A stretch of 40,448 nucleotides of DNA from Patescibacteria group bacterium (GCA_018825385.1 JAHJEX010000026.1:1-40448); one strand, 5' to 3'; shown: positions 29,999 through 37,925, numbered from the stretch's first letter. Notes: a model not told the origin generated them from the sequence alone. Program-made: numbers and translations.

Positions 29999-30187
29999 AT
30001 GGTCGCTATATCAGGAACAATGCCTGGTAAAAGACCAGGGCACATCGGAGAATGGATTCTGTGTCCAGGTTGTCAAACGTCCATCAACGTTCCCAAGCCT
30101 AGATGTCCGCGATGTGGACATGCCTTTCCAGAATATCAGCCGCAAACAACGCCTCCTGTCGGGAAGCGGCGGCCGGGAGTCAATTGA
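29999..30187 (+). CDS. Small zinc-ribbon protein
   Basis: A 62-residue protein from ATG 29999, which follows CCGAGGAGTTACC; a longer open frame from 29933 would begin inside the promoter. One zinc ribbon is present: CPGC (22-25) with CPRC (36-39), spaced by 10 residues. The flanks are basic and Pro-rich (PGKRPGH; GKRRPGVN). GC-rich, with its own promoter and an imperfect hairpin with T run after the stop (about 30181-30214). It is the third zinc-ribbon gene type in the window, unlike the others outside the Cys motif. Confidence 0.65.
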   Translation: MVAISGTMPGKRPGHIGEWILCPGCQTSINVPKPRCPRCGHAFPEYQPQTTPPVGKRRPGVN

Positions 30188-30222
30188 ATCGTTCAACTGC
30201 TCCCATTTTTTTACTGAAAAAA

Positions 30223-30486
30223 TTATTTTGTCGCAAAAAAAACAAGGTCACCTTCTTTCACCTTCTGGTCAACCTTTATTCCAACTGAATCACCTTTACC
30301 TGCCTTTTCTACGCTTTCATGCTCAACCTCCATTGAAGAAATGTTTTGCTCAAAGTCAGTTGAATTGCCTTTAATATGAATTGTATCCCCTTGTTTTAGG
30401 GTATCAGTTAACTCAATAATACCCACGCCAACCTTCCCATAATAGTGGGATATTTGACCTATTTCCTTCTCTTCTTCCAATTTCAT
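30223..30486 (-). CDS. EF-Tu domain-2-like small protein
   Basis: An 87-residue beta-barrel protein resembling domain 2 of translation GTPases, without the GTPase domain. The pattern IGQISHYYGKVGVGIIELTDTLKQGDTIHIKG and the later VEKAGKGDSVGIKVDQKVKEGDLVF matches stand-alone proteins often annotated as translation elongation factor-like in Patescibacteria and archaea. The start is ATG 30486, preceded by AAGAAGGGGGG; the GTG just before it is also possible. The function is unknown; the fold suggests RNA or ribosome contact. It is divergent from, and AT-richer than, the zinc-ribbon gene. Confidence 0.78.
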   Translation of the reverse strand: MKLEEEKEIGQISHYYGKVGVGIIELTDTLKQGDTIHIKGNSTDFEQNISSMEVEHESVEKAGKGDSVGIKVDQKVKEGDLVFFATK

Positions 30487-30523
30487 CACCCCCCTTCTTA
30501 TTTAGAAGATGATTTATGCACCT

Positions 30524-31090
30524 TCAGTATAGCTTATTATATACAAAAAGATAATTAGTCTTCTTTTTTTCCTTAAGGGGTATTTTTGTTTCTTTAAAAC
30601 CTCTTATGTTTTCTATGGGAAACATGTAAGACAATATCATCGCGCCTTTTAAGAGCTCTTTTGTCAATTTTTCCTCAATACTTAATATTCCTTCTGGCGT
30701 TAAAAAACACATAACGATATTTATGTTTCCAAGGGGATATTTTGTAAAATCACCACGGACAAATTTGATTTTTCCCTTTCCTTTCTTTAGCAGTGCCCAC
30801 AAACGGGATATGGAGAACAATAGACGAGATTTTTCAATTCCTATTACTTCTCCGGTATGATGTTTAGCTACTGCAAATACTATTTTTCCTATACCGCTCC
30901 CCAAATCGATTACCTTATCGCCCTGCTTGATTTTGGCCACTGCTATCATTTTTTTGATAGTTTTCTTATCCGTCGGAACATAAGGAACAGGATTTTTAAA
31001 ACTCTGCATTACATATCCCATATACAAAATCATTCCAACAGCTGCTAGTAGCAAAAGAAATTGAATTCCCGCCAAAATACAATTTATCAT
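30524..31090 (-). CDS. Membrane-anchored SAM-dependent methyltransferase-like protein
   Basis: A 188-residue protein with an N-terminal transmembrane helix (about 5-27) and a class I methyltransferase fold. Motif I is VIDLGSGIGKIVFAVAK (about 60-76), the acidic strand-2 end is VIGIEKS, and KFVRGDFTKYPLGNINIVMCFLTPE covers motifs II-IV. The protein is shorter than most full methyltransferases, but the SAM site is intact. The anchor suggests a membrane-near substrate such as a lipid or quinone precursor, or a protein; this is inference. It ends 38 nt upstream of the EF-Tu-like gene start, so the two may be co-transcribed. Confidence 0.78.
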   Translation of the reverse strand: MINCILAGIQFLLLLAAVGMILYMGYVMQSFKNPVPYVPTDKKTIKKMIAVAKIKQGDKVIDLGSGIGKIVFAVAKHHTGEVIGIEKSRLLFSISRLWALLKKGKGKIKFVRGDFTKYPLGNINIVMCFLTPEGILSIEEKLTKELLKGAMILSYMFPIENIRGFKETKIPLKEKKKTNYLFVYNKLY

Positions 31091-31117
31091 AAGATTATTA
31101 TATCACTTAGTAAGCCA

Positions 31118-31146
31118 TTGACGAAAAATTTATTTTCCGCTAGGAT
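31118..31146 (+). promoter_or_regulatory. Probable ancestral tRNA-Glu promoter
   Basis: TTGACG (31118-31123), 17-bp spacer, TAGGAT (31141-31146). The start would be near 31153, about 11 nt before the truncated tRNA-Glu copy and 170 nt before the intact one. Confidence 0.55.
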
Positions 31147-31163
31147 ACGTTACGTATACACTT

Positions 31164-31204
31164 GCCGCCTTTCCTTCGACTCCCTATCGGTCGCTCAGGA
31201 CAGG
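31164..31204 (+). pseudogene. tRNA-Glu 5' stub plus palindromic repeat
   Basis: GCCGCCTT (31164-31171) equals the first 8 nt of the intact tRNA-Glu at 31322. A palindromic repeat follows (31173-31204, CCTTCGAC...GTCGCTCAGGACAGG), of the same family as the repeats near 1508 and 1990. Confidence 0.65.
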
Positions 31205-31211
31205 CTGTGAG

Positions 31212-31344
31212 GCATGCAAAAATAAAAAGGATGCAACTGTAAGAGAATGGCAATTGAAACACCATAGCCAACAAAAAGAGATTTTAAAAGCACAAATTAG
31301 AAATTCAATAACATCAATTATGCCGCCTTCGTCTAGTGGTTAGG
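31212..31344 (+). pseudogene. Probable GIY-YIG nuclease C-terminal remnant running into tRNA-Glu
   Basis: An open frame without a start encodes KNKKDATVREWQLKHHSQQ followed by KEILKAQIRNSI, then continues into the tRNA, where it ends at a TAG. The A..REWQLKHHSQQKEIL segment resembles the C-terminal helix of YhbQ-type GIY-YIG proteins (ALxREWQIKKLSRxQKxxLI). The rest of the gene is missing. The match is short, so this is weaker than the remnant at 1603, but the genomic arrangement is the same. Confidence 0.4.
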
Positions 31345-31396
31345 ACATCAGGTTTTCATCCTGAAAACAGGGGTTCGATTCCCCTAGGCGGTACCA
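31322..31396 (+). tRNA. tRNA-Glu (anticodon TTC)
   Basis: Acceptor GCCGCCT/AGGCGGT, anticodon stem TCAGG/CCTGA with loop TTTTCAT (TTC), T loop TTCGATT, and encoded CCA. Confidence 0.96.
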
Positions 31397-31418
31397 CTTA
31401 GTTCTATACTGAGCGCAA

Positions 31419-32627
31419 ATGTCAATGAACTATAAATACATTACTCTAATAATAATTGGTTGTGTATTTTTTTTGTCTATCAATTTTAGTGGTGCAATTA
31501 ACTCGTCTATTGATTTCGCACCCATATATTACTCATCTCAAATATTATTTGATGGAGGAAACATCTATGATAATGATCTACTAAAGGAAATAATTATTAA
31601 CAATGGACATTCAAATACAGCTATACATTATCTATATCCCCCTTTTGTATCTGCCCTAGCTCAACCACTGGGACAATTGCCCTTACGCGTCGCATTAACC
31701 ATGTGGCTATTAATCAATACGATTGCATTAATTCTTGGTTTTGGGATTTTAATAAATACATTCATCCCGGATAAGATCAAGTATTATCTAATAGTATTAG
31801 GTTGCTGTTTAATCTTTTATCCGGTTATTTTCAATTTGCTATTAGGTCAGATAAATCCGATTGTTTTGCTTTTACTGTCTGGTGGACTCGTTTTATTATT
31901 AAAACAAAAAAACACGGGCTCTGGTATTTTAATTGGAATTGCCTCATTGATTAAAGTATTTCCAATAATTTTTTTGATTTACGCATTATTCATTAAAAAG
32001 TTTAAGGTTTTCTTCTCAGGAATATTAACAATATTTGCTGGAATTTTACTAACTTGTTTATTATCTGGATCAGCGGGATTAGCAAATTCCATAGAATATT
32101 TTAGCTCTGTACTACCTTCAATTTTTTCTGGTAATTTATTGGGGTGGTCGCCGGGCAATAGCTCTCCTGGGTTTCTTGATATTTTATGGACCACAGCTCA
32201 ATCAGCTACTATTTTGAGTATTGCCACAAAGATTTTTATTACAATTTTCTTTGTATTTATTGGCTATAAATATTTGATTAGAAAACAAATCATAGATAGA
32301 AAATCCATAATATTAGAATATTCATTTTTAGCGACTATATTGGTTATTGCTTCTGCTTTTAGTTTTCACCATTATCTTCTTTGGTTAGTTATACCTTTTA
32401 TTGTGCTATTTTATATATACCTGAATAATAGAAATAAATATTTTCTAATAAGTTTGCTTTTCGCGTTTTTATTGTCAGCAATTCCTCCTTTATTTATTGA
32501 AGTTCTGTTGCCAACAAATATCAATGATTCAATTTATCCGTTTATCAATCCTGGGCTCTGGTCCGTTGTGATGGTTCTGGTTATTATCATTAGTCAATAC
32601 TTTAACAAATCATTACAGAACAGGTAA
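31419..32627 (+). CDS. GT87-family (DUF2029) membrane glycosyltransferase
   Basis: A 402-residue polytopic protein with about 10-12 hydrophobic helices. The first external loop carries SIDFAPIYYSSQILFDGGNIYD and HYLYPPFVSALAQPLGQLP, the usual acidic motif and YPPF signature of GT87 proteins, which use polyprenyl-phosphate sugars. A lipid-linked sugar donor and a role in envelope glycan are inferred. ATG 31419 is followed two codons later by a second ATG. It lies 22 nt after tRNA-Glu and is AT-rich like other native genes. Confidence 0.85.
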   Translation: MSMNYKYITLIIIGCVFFLSINFSGAINSSIDFAPIYYSSQILFDGGNIYDNDLLKEIIINNGHSNTAIHYLYPPFVSALAQPLGQLPLRVALTMWLLINTIALILGFGILINTFIPDKIKYYLIVLGCCLIFYPVIFNLLLGQINPIVLLLLSGGLVLLLKQKNTGSGILIGIASLIKVFPIIFLIYALFIKKFKVFFSGILTIFAGILLTCLLSGSAGLANSIEYFSSVLPSIFSGNLLGWSPGNSSPGFLDILWTTAQSATILSIATKIFITIFFVFIGYKYLIRKQIIDRKSIILEYSFLATILVIASAFSFHHYLLWLVIPFIVLFYIYLNNRNKYFLISLLFAFLLSAIPPLFIEVLLPTNINDSIYPFINPGLWSVVMVLVIIISQYFNKSLQNR

Positions 32628-32645
32628 GTAATTGTGATTGTTTGA

Positions 32646-32811
32646 CCAATCAAGCACGAAATAAAGATTAAGATGCTTGGGGATTTTGCCAATAGCAACC
32701 TTGGAGAGATTTCTCACAAGTATTCGTTAGCGCTTCCTCGGGGAAATAAGCTCTGGTTAAGGTAAAAAGGATTACCTGTCTGCGCTACCCCAAATGGGTA
32801 ACTCACTTGTT
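32646..32811 (+). pseudogene. Decayed 3' fragment of a purN copy
   Basis: The sequence aligns base for base with the last 156 nt of the intact purN (34513-34668). Shared blocks include AGCACGAAATA, GATGCTT and GTCTGCGCTACCC. Substitutions and small indels break the frame. The upstream part of the gene is absent. With the remnant at 33552 it shows that a purN-purD-membrane-protein segment was once duplicated in tandem. Confidence 0.85.
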
Positions 32812-32903
32812 TGCTTTTTAAACCGTACGTGCGTTTTTTTATTGAAAAGGAAAAACTAGAAAAAGATTTAGGAAAATAAACCGGCGGCAAGTGATACTAG
32901 TAT

Positions 32904-32944
32904 AAAAAAACGACTAACTCGAGGTCATGCCTATTGCTAGTCGT
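32904..32944 (-). terminator. Terminator of the beta-rich protein gene
   Basis: On the minus strand, ACGACTA pairs with TAGTCGT around a 21-nt loop, followed by a T run. Confidence 0.8.
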
Positions 32945-32962
32945 GAATCTTGTTTGTCCATA

Positions 32963-33349
32963 TTAGAGCGTACAGGCTACCAGTTGAAGAACAACTCGTC
33001 CGTCTTCTGTTCTTTCTTCGCCTGAGAAACGGAACTCTCCAGTAAAAAGAAGCGTTCCGCCAGCAGATGTAAGACAATATTCTAAAGGTGCCTGATCATG
33101 TTTTACCGGTGCACCAGTAGCATATTTCTTTTTGAAAGTCAGGCCATACTTGCCGATTTCACCCTCGATTTTTGCCTGACCATATTTGTCGACAATTGTG
33201 CCTGTGACTTTCCCTTCGGCAGATATCTCCATATATCCTCCGAATGGGAATCTGCCTTTTGCTACACATACTTCAACTATCGGAAGTACAGTGCATCCTG
33301 GTACAACATTGGTGTACCAACCAGCTATAGCGAATCGACCACTTAACAT
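32963..33349 (-). CDS. Beta-rich hypothetical protein
   Basis: A 128-residue protein of unknown family. It is rich in Gly, Val and Thr with alternating hydrophobic strands (for example GKVTGTIVDKYGQAKIEGEIGKYGLTF and GGTLLFTGEFRFSG) and has four Cys. The pattern suggests a small beta-barrel or sandwich. There is no signal peptide. The start ATG follows GTAGGAGGTAGTC, a strong ribosome binding site. It is a GC-rich single-gene unit with its own promoter and terminator, placed between the two remnants of the decayed purN-region duplicate. Confidence 0.65.
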   Translation of the reverse strand: MLSGRFAIAGWYTNVVPGCTVLPIVEVCVAKGRFPFGGYMEISAEGKVTGTIVDKYGQAKIEGEIGKYGLTFKKKYATGAPVKHDQAPLEYCLTSAGGTLLFTGEFRFSGEERTEDGRVVLQLVACTL

Positions 33350-33449
33350 GACTACCTCCTACTTCCTATCCGCAAAACGAATTTGACGGATGTTGTAAAA
33401 ATTCGCAATGATCGAATGATCGATCGTTTCAGTTTAGCAATTCTAAACA

Positions 33450-33478
33450 ATAGTAAAAAGAATTGTGTTATTTGTCAA
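33450..33478 (-). promoter_or_regulatory. Promoter of the beta-rich protein gene
   Basis: On the minus strand, TTGACA (33478-33473), 17-bp spacer, TACTAT (33455-33450). The leader of about 95 nt contains CGAATTT/AAATTCG, which can form a hairpin. Confidence 0.65.
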
Positions 33479-33551
33479 GAAGTTTCATAAAATTGAATCT
33501 GGACGGAGAACCAGATTTTTTCAATACAGCAGCATGGGTTCTATTAAAAAT

Positions 33552-33836
33552 AAAAAAGCCATTCCTCGTCAGAATTCAAGGAAAGGCTTGGGAATGATCA
33601 ATATAAGATGGCTATCTAGTAGGACGGGTATTTCGATTACATGGAGAATCCATTGCTCTGGACATCACAGTCGTGTACAACCCAACCAATAGGCACACAG
33701 AACAATAAGTGACAAAATAACTCCGATAAAAGTCATCACCACGATGCCGTATGGAAATCCGACCACAACGCTGATTCCGATCCCAGGTCATTTTTCATCA
33801 CATTTCTCCTCCAGACAGAGGTAAGCAGGTACCAAA
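33552..33836 (-). pseudogene. Deletion derivative of the membrane-protein gene at 36174
   Basis: The right end (33783-33836), covering the start codon, ribosome binding site and upstream bases, matches 36713-36764 almost exactly. The part at 33655-33788 matches the 3' end of the gene (about 36165-36297). About 400 bp in between are missing, with the junction at a short GATCCC/GATTCCC similarity, and the joined frame is shifted. A hairpin terminator (33552-33589) equivalent to the one at 36031 survives. Confidence 0.9.
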
Positions 33837-33866
33837 ACTGCTTCCAAGTTAGGGGGCATTTTTTTG

Positions 33867-33894
33867 TTGTAATTATCGCTAACAGTGCTATACT
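33867..33894 (+). promoter_or_regulatory. Promoter of purN-purD
   Basis: TTGTAA (33867-33872), 16-bp spacer, TATACT (33889-33894) preceded by TGC (extended -10). Confidence 0.5.
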
Positions 33895-33951
33895 GCAATA
33901 CCCGTAACTTTTTGCTCTTTTCACCAAGAGGACACAGAAGGAGGTGAAGCA

Positions 33952-34668
33952 ATGGAACGAGTCAAATGGTGTTCGATGATTTCTGGTGGTGGGACCACCA
34001 TGGAGGCAGCGCTTAAAGAATGTCATTCTGGAAGACTATACAAGATTGAGCCAACTCTGATTATCGCCAGTAGCAACCATGCTGGCGGGATTGAAAAGGC
34101 CCGAGATCTGGGCATCCCTCATGACGATATTGTCATAATTCACCGCAAGCATTATGGCAGTGCTAAGACGTTTGGGGAATCAATTCTTGCAGCATGCCAA
34201 CAGCGTAAGGTAGGAGTAATTACCCAAAACGGCTGGATGCTAAAGACTCCACAGAACGTCATTGATGCATTTTCAGGTAAAATCTTTAACCAACATCCCG
34301 GGCCTACCCCCGATTTCGGCGGCAGGGGTATGTTTGGACGACGTGTTCATTGCGCCAGACTTCTGTTTGTCCAAATGACTAACCGTGCTTTCTGGACCGA
34401 AGCAATAATTCAACGGGTCGCTTACCGATACGATGAGGGAGCGATTGTCAAAAAACGAATTATTGCCATTCATGAGGGCGATACTGTCGAAGATCTTCAG
34501 GCACGCGTTTTGCCAATCGAGCACGAAATACAGATTGAGATGCTTGAGGATTTCGCCAATGGTTGCCTTGAAGAAATTTCTCGCAAGCATTCGCTAGTCC
34601 TTCCTGGGGAAGAACAAGCCCTGGCGGAGGCAAAAAGGATTGCTTGTCTGCGCTACCCTAATGGTTAG
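33952..34668 (+). CDS. purN: Phosphoribosylglycinamide formyltransferase-like protein (PurN family)
   Basis: A 238-residue formyltransferase-fold protein. The start MERVKWCSMISGGGTTMEAAL holds the phosphate-binding Gly loop, and the catalytic region IFNQHPGPTPDFGG provides Asn113 and His115, with Asp161 in RYDEGAIV completing the usual triad. PurN adds a formyl group from 10-formyl-tetrahydrofolate to GAR in purine synthesis. The variant HPGPTPDFGGRGMFG differs from the E. coli form and occurs in a divergent subgroup. A strong AGGAGGTGAAGCA ribosome binding site precedes ATG. It is co-transcribed with purD, 9 nt downstream. Confidence 0.85.
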   Translation: MERVKWCSMISGGGTTMEAALKECHSGRLYKIEPTLIIASSNHAGGIEKARDLGIPHDDIVIIHRKHYGSAKTFGESILAACQQRKVGVITQNGWMLKTPQNVIDAFSGKIFNQHPGPTPDFGGRGMFGRRVHCARLLFVQMTNRAFWTEAIIQRVAYRYDEGAIVKKRIIAIHEGDTVEDLQARVLPIEHEIQIEMLEDFANGCLEEISRKHSLVLPGEEQALAEAKRIACLRYPNG

Positions 34669-34677
34669 GAGAAATCG

Positions 34678-35949
34678 GTGAAGAAGATACTGATTGTAGG
34701 GGGTGGTGGTCGCGAAGCAGCACTCGTTCAAAAACTGTCCGCCCTCGAACTTGAGCTACACTGTGCGCCAGGCAATGCCGGTATTGCGCGGTTTGCTGAA
34801 CTGCATCCGGTTCCTGCCAATGATCTACCTGCCCAAGTTGCTCTAGCTCAGAGAACGAAAGCTGATCTGGTTGTAATTGGACCGGAAGATCCGCTGGCTG
34901 CGGGCTTGGTCAATCAGCTTCGAGCCAAACAGATTTCAGTTTTTGGACCTTCAGCAGCCGCGACGCAGATCGAAGCAAGCAAGGTATGGTGTAAACGGCT
35001 GTTGCAGGAAGCCGGCATCCCCACGCCGATTAGCATTGTGTTTTCTAACCCTGCTTCGGCTTTGAACATACTCCGACTCCGCGAAGCCGAGTATCCTCTG
35101 GTGATCAAGGCAGATGGTCTAGCACAGGGAAAAGGCGTTAAGATCTGCCGGAATTTCAAGGATGCCGAAGCTGCCGTTCGGCAGATCATGGTAGAGAGGA
35201 AGTTCGGCGATGCCGGCAAACAGATCCTGGTGGAGGAATTTCTGACTGGGAGGGAGTGTTCCCTCATGGTGTTGACTGACGGCGTAAACGTGATTCCATT
35301 GCCGTTGGCTCGGGATTTCAAACGAGCTCAGGAAGATGACCGCGGAGAAAACACCGGTGGTATGGGCAGTTTCGCTCCGGTGCCGGACGTGGATTCCGCT
35401 CTGAAAGCGGAAATCATGGAGACCATCATCTATCCCACACTTGCGGCATTACGCAAGGTTGGATGCTTCTATCAGGGCGTACTCTACGCTGGGATCATGC
35501 TGACTGACCGCGGGCCCATGGTTCTGGAATACAACTGCCGTTTCGGAGATCCGGAAATCCAGGCTGTTTTGCCCCTGCTTACAGCGGAATGTTTCAGCGA
35601 CCTGTTGTTCCGTTGCGCTAGCAGTAGTTTGCGTGACGCTCAGATTAGCTGGGTTGATCAGAGCGCAGTCTGTATTGTTCTGGCTTCTGGAGGCTATCCC
35701 GGTCCTTATGAAAAAGGATTGCCAATCTCCGGGCTAGACGCGGCGGGAGCACTTGACGGCGTTCAGGTCCTCCATGCTGGAACAGCCCTGGACAATGCCG
35801 GTAGAACCGTTACTGCTGGCGGCAGAGTCCTGAACATTGTCGGAACAGCGCAGGATCTTCCGACTGCCAGAGAAAGAGCTCTGCAAGGTGTTCGCCTGAT
35901 TAATTTCGACGGCATGCAGTTTCGTTCTGACATTGCCAAGGACATCTAG
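34678..35949 (+). CDS. purD: Phosphoribosylamine-glycine ligase PurD
   Basis: A 423-residue ATP-grasp enzyme that joins glycine to phosphoribosylamine, the step before PurN. The start is GTG (34678) after TTAGGAGAAATC. Landmarks: the N-terminal KKILIVGGGGREAAL, VVIGPEDPLAAGL, FGPSAAATQIEASK, VIKADGLAQGKGV in the ATP-binding domain, DFKRAQEDDRGENTGGMGSFAPVP, and LEYNCRFGDPEIQAVLP with metal ligands. Length is normal and no key segment is missing. Purine synthesis genes are unusual in Patescibacteria, and this GC-rich pair stands apart from the native genes around it. Confidence 0.95.
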   Translation: MKKILIVGGGGREAALVQKLSALELELHCAPGNAGIARFAELHPVPANDLPAQVALAQRTKADLVVIGPEDPLAAGLVNQLRAKQISVFGPSAAATQIEASKVWCKRLLQEAGIPTPISIVFSNPASALNILRLREAEYPLVIKADGLAQGKGVKICRNFKDAEAAVRQIMVERKFGDAGKQILVEEFLTGRECSLMVLTDGVNVIPLPLARDFKRAQEDDRGENTGGMGSFAPVPDVDSALKAEIMETIIYPTLAALRKVGCFYQGVLYAGIMLTDRGPMVLEYNCRFGDPEIQAVLPLLTAECFSDLLFRCASSSLRDAQISWVDQSAVCIVLASGGYPGPYEKGLPISGLDAAGALDGVQVLHAGTALDNAGRTVTAGGRVLNIVGTAQDLPTARERALQGVRLINFDGMQFRSDIAKDI

Positions 35950-35973
35950 CAGTAGTGCCTTTGTACCTCTCGT

Positions 35974-36011
35974 ACTCATCGACCGCTCCATATCGGGTTG
36001 ATGAGTTTTTT
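35974..36011 (+). terminator. Terminator of purN-purD
   Basis: ACTCATCGACC pairs with GGTTGATGAGT (one G-U), followed by seven T. Confidence 0.9.
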
Positions 36012-36030
36012 TATTTCGTATTCGTACAAT

Positions 36031-36070
36031 AAAAAAAGCCGTTTCTCTTTTCTAGCTTGAGAAAAGGCTT
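36031..36070 (-). terminator. Terminator of the membrane-protein gene at 36174
   Basis: On the minus strand, AAGCC...TTTTCTC pairs with GAGAAA.GGCTT, followed by seven T. A homologous hairpin follows the decayed copy (33552-33589). About 100 nt of gene-free sequence separates it from the stop codon. Confidence 0.8.
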
Positions 36071-36173
36071 AGGAATGATCAATGTGAGATAGTTACTTGG
36101 CAGGGTGTATAGCGCAAACACGTGGCCGCATCTTTCTACCATAATCACGATGGAGAACCCATCACGCTGGGTA

Positions 36174-36728
36174 TCATAGTCGTGTACAACCCAACCAGTA
36201 GGCACGCAGAACAATAAGTGACAGAACAACTCCGATAAAAGTCATCACCACGATGCCGTATGGAAATCCGGCCACAACGCTGATTCCGATTCCCGATCCT
36301 AAAATGCATCCGGTGAAAGGGAATATGAAAGGATCGCTCTCTGCACTTCCTTTCGGAGAGCACACGAACCAAGCGAAGAACAGAACACATACTACCATAG
36401 CCGGAATCCAGCCAATAAACTGATACGCCAGACCAGCTACAATGGTAAAGAATGCCACATGGGCAAAATAGGTGCCTTTGCTATCGCCAGTGGACAGAAA
36501 AAGGATTCCCAGAACCAGCAGCGGCGTCAGAATAGCCGCCGAGATGAAGTCGAACCACGCACGTGGCACTGCCGGAAATAACTGCCATTCTATACCTGGC
36601 AAGATAACGAATGGCTGTGTTAGCGGGACAGCTTTTTCCCACAGTATCCAAAGGTACCAGAACGCGCCCACAATTAGAAGGCCGTCACGAATCGACAGCA
36701 CCAGCTTTGATCCCAGGTCATTTTTCAT
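36174..36728 (-). CDS. Polytopic membrane protein, hypothetical
   Basis: A 184-residue protein from ATG 36728, preceded by GGAGGAGAAATGTG; the GTG immediately before it is an alternative. About five to six hydrophobic helices are visible (for example LLIVGAFWYLWILW, AAILTPLLVLGILFL, HVAFFTIVAGLAYQFIGW, PAMVVCVLFFAWFV, GIVVMTFIGVVLSLIVL). There is no family I recognise. GC-rich, convergent with purD, with its own ribosome binding site and terminator. A deleted copy lies at 33552 in the same orientation. Confidence 0.7.
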   Translation of the reverse strand: MKNDLGSKLVLSIRDGLLIVGAFWYLWILWEKAVPLTQPFVILPGIEWQLFPAVPRAWFDFISAAILTPLLVLGILFLSTGDSKGTYFAHVAFFTIVAGLAYQFIGWIPAMVVCVLFFAWFVCSPKGSAESDPFIFPFTGCILGSGIGISVVAGFPYGIVVMTFIGVVLSLIVLRAYWLGCTRL

Positions 36729-36857
36729 CACATTTCTCCTCCAGACAGAGGTAAACAGGTACCCAATCTATGACAAGTGGTGATCTTTCTAGGATGTTGA
36801 AGAGCAAAAAGTATTTAACTTTACCAATATTTATCCGTGGCGTCAATGTTGGGTTTT

Positions 36858-36866
36858 TGATACAAT
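36858..36866 (+). promoter_or_regulatory. Extended -10 upstream of tsaD
   Basis: TGATACAAT, 6 nt before the tsaD ATG. No good -35 is seen, and the transcript would have almost no leader. Confidence 0.4.
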
Positions 36867-36872
36867 ACACCC

Positions 36873-37901
36873 ATGATTATTTTAGGAATAGAAACTTCTT
36901 GTGATGAAACTGCAGCCGCTATTGTAGAAAACAAACGCGGTGTTTTTAAAGTTCGATCAAATGTAGTTTCTTCTCAAATAAAAATTCATGCCAAAACTGG
37001 CGGGGTAGTCCCAGAAGTGGCCGCCCGGGAACATATAAAAAATATATTGCCAGTTGTTGAACAAGCTCTAAAAGAAGGAAAGGCTACACAAAAGGATATA
37101 GATGCAATTGCTGTAACCACCGGACCTGGGCTGATTACTTCTTTAATAGTGGGAGTGGAAACGGCCAAAACACTCGCTCATGTCTGGAATAAGCCTGTTG
37201 TTTCTGTAAATCATATCGAAGCCCATTTATATGCTAATTTCGCTTCAAACAAAAAAGTATCTTTTCCTTTGCTTGCCTTGATTGTTTCGGGCGGACATAC
37301 AGAGCTGATTCTAATGAAAAAACATGGGCACTATAAACTAATCGGAAAAACCAGAGATGACGCAGCGGGTGAAGCATTTGATAAAGTCGCAAAAATATTG
37401 AAGCTGGGATACCCGGGCGGACCAATTATCTCTAAATTAGCAAACAAGGGTAATGCAAGAGCTTTTGACCTGCCAAGACCGATGTTGAAAGATAAAACTT
37501 ACGACTTCAGTTTTTCCGGTCTAAAGACCGCTGTTTTGTATGAATCTCAATCAAAAAAACACAATTTTAACAGTAAAAAGAAAATCGCTGACATGTCCGC
37601 TTCATTTGAACAGGCAACTGTTGATGTTCTTATCAAAAAAACTACGCGAGCTACCAAAGAACATAAGATAAAAACTGTCCTGCTCGCCGGCGGAGTGGCC
37701 GCTAATAAAAAACTAAGAGCTGATTTAAAGAAGGAATTACAAACAGAGCTCCCAAAGGTAGAACTCTTATTGCCTGACCTAGATTACTGCACCGATAATG
37801 CCGCCATGATTGCTGTAGCCGGATATTTCCATGCCAGAAAAAAAGAATTCACACAAATTAGTAAAATACAAGCGGACCCTAATTGGGAGCTGTCCAGTTA
37901 A
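36873..37901 (+). CDS. tsaD: tRNA N6-threonylcarbamoyladenosine synthase subunit TsaD
   Basis: A 342-residue TsaD (formerly Gcp) that, with TsaB and TsaE, transfers threonylcarbamoyl to A37 of tRNAs reading ANN codons. Landmarks: MIILGIETSCDETAAAIVE at the N-terminus, VPEVAAREH, the metal-binding HIEAHLY (His114, His118), LALIVSGGHTEL, DDAAGEAFDKVAK, LGYPGGP, DFSFSGLKTAV and the C-terminal YCTDNAAMIAVAG, whose Asp is the third metal ligand. TsaB and TsaE are not in the window. A small coiled membrane gene follows after 24 nt. Confidence 0.97.
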   Translation: MIILGIETSCDETAAAIVENKRGVFKVRSNVVSSQIKIHAKTGGVVPEVAAREHIKNILPVVEQALKEGKATQKDIDAIAVTTGPGLITSLIVGVETAKTLAHVWNKPVVSVNHIEAHLYANFASNKKVSFPLLALIVSGGHTELILMKKHGHYKLIGKTRDDAAGEAFDKVAKILKLGYPGGPIISKLANKGNARAFDLPRPMLKDKTYDFSFSGLKTAVLYESQSKKHNFNSKKKIADMSASFEQATVDVLIKKTTRATKEHKIKTVLLAGGVAANKKLRADLKKELQTELPKVELLLPDLDYCTDNAAMIAVAGYFHARKKEFTQISKIQADPNWELSS

Positions 37902-37925
37902 AAGAAAATATTATATAATACATTC

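Noticed and set aside
29376-30045. Long minus-strand frames opposite the small membrane and zinc-ribbon genes
   Set aside because: They are shadows caused by high GC. The plus-strand genes have promoters, ribosome binding sites and a terminator in the right order.
33736-34026. 96-residue minus-strand frame beginning MTFFKRCLHGG
   Set aside because: It overlaps the start of purN and includes the frameshifted remnant of the 36174 gene copy, so it has no gene-like context.
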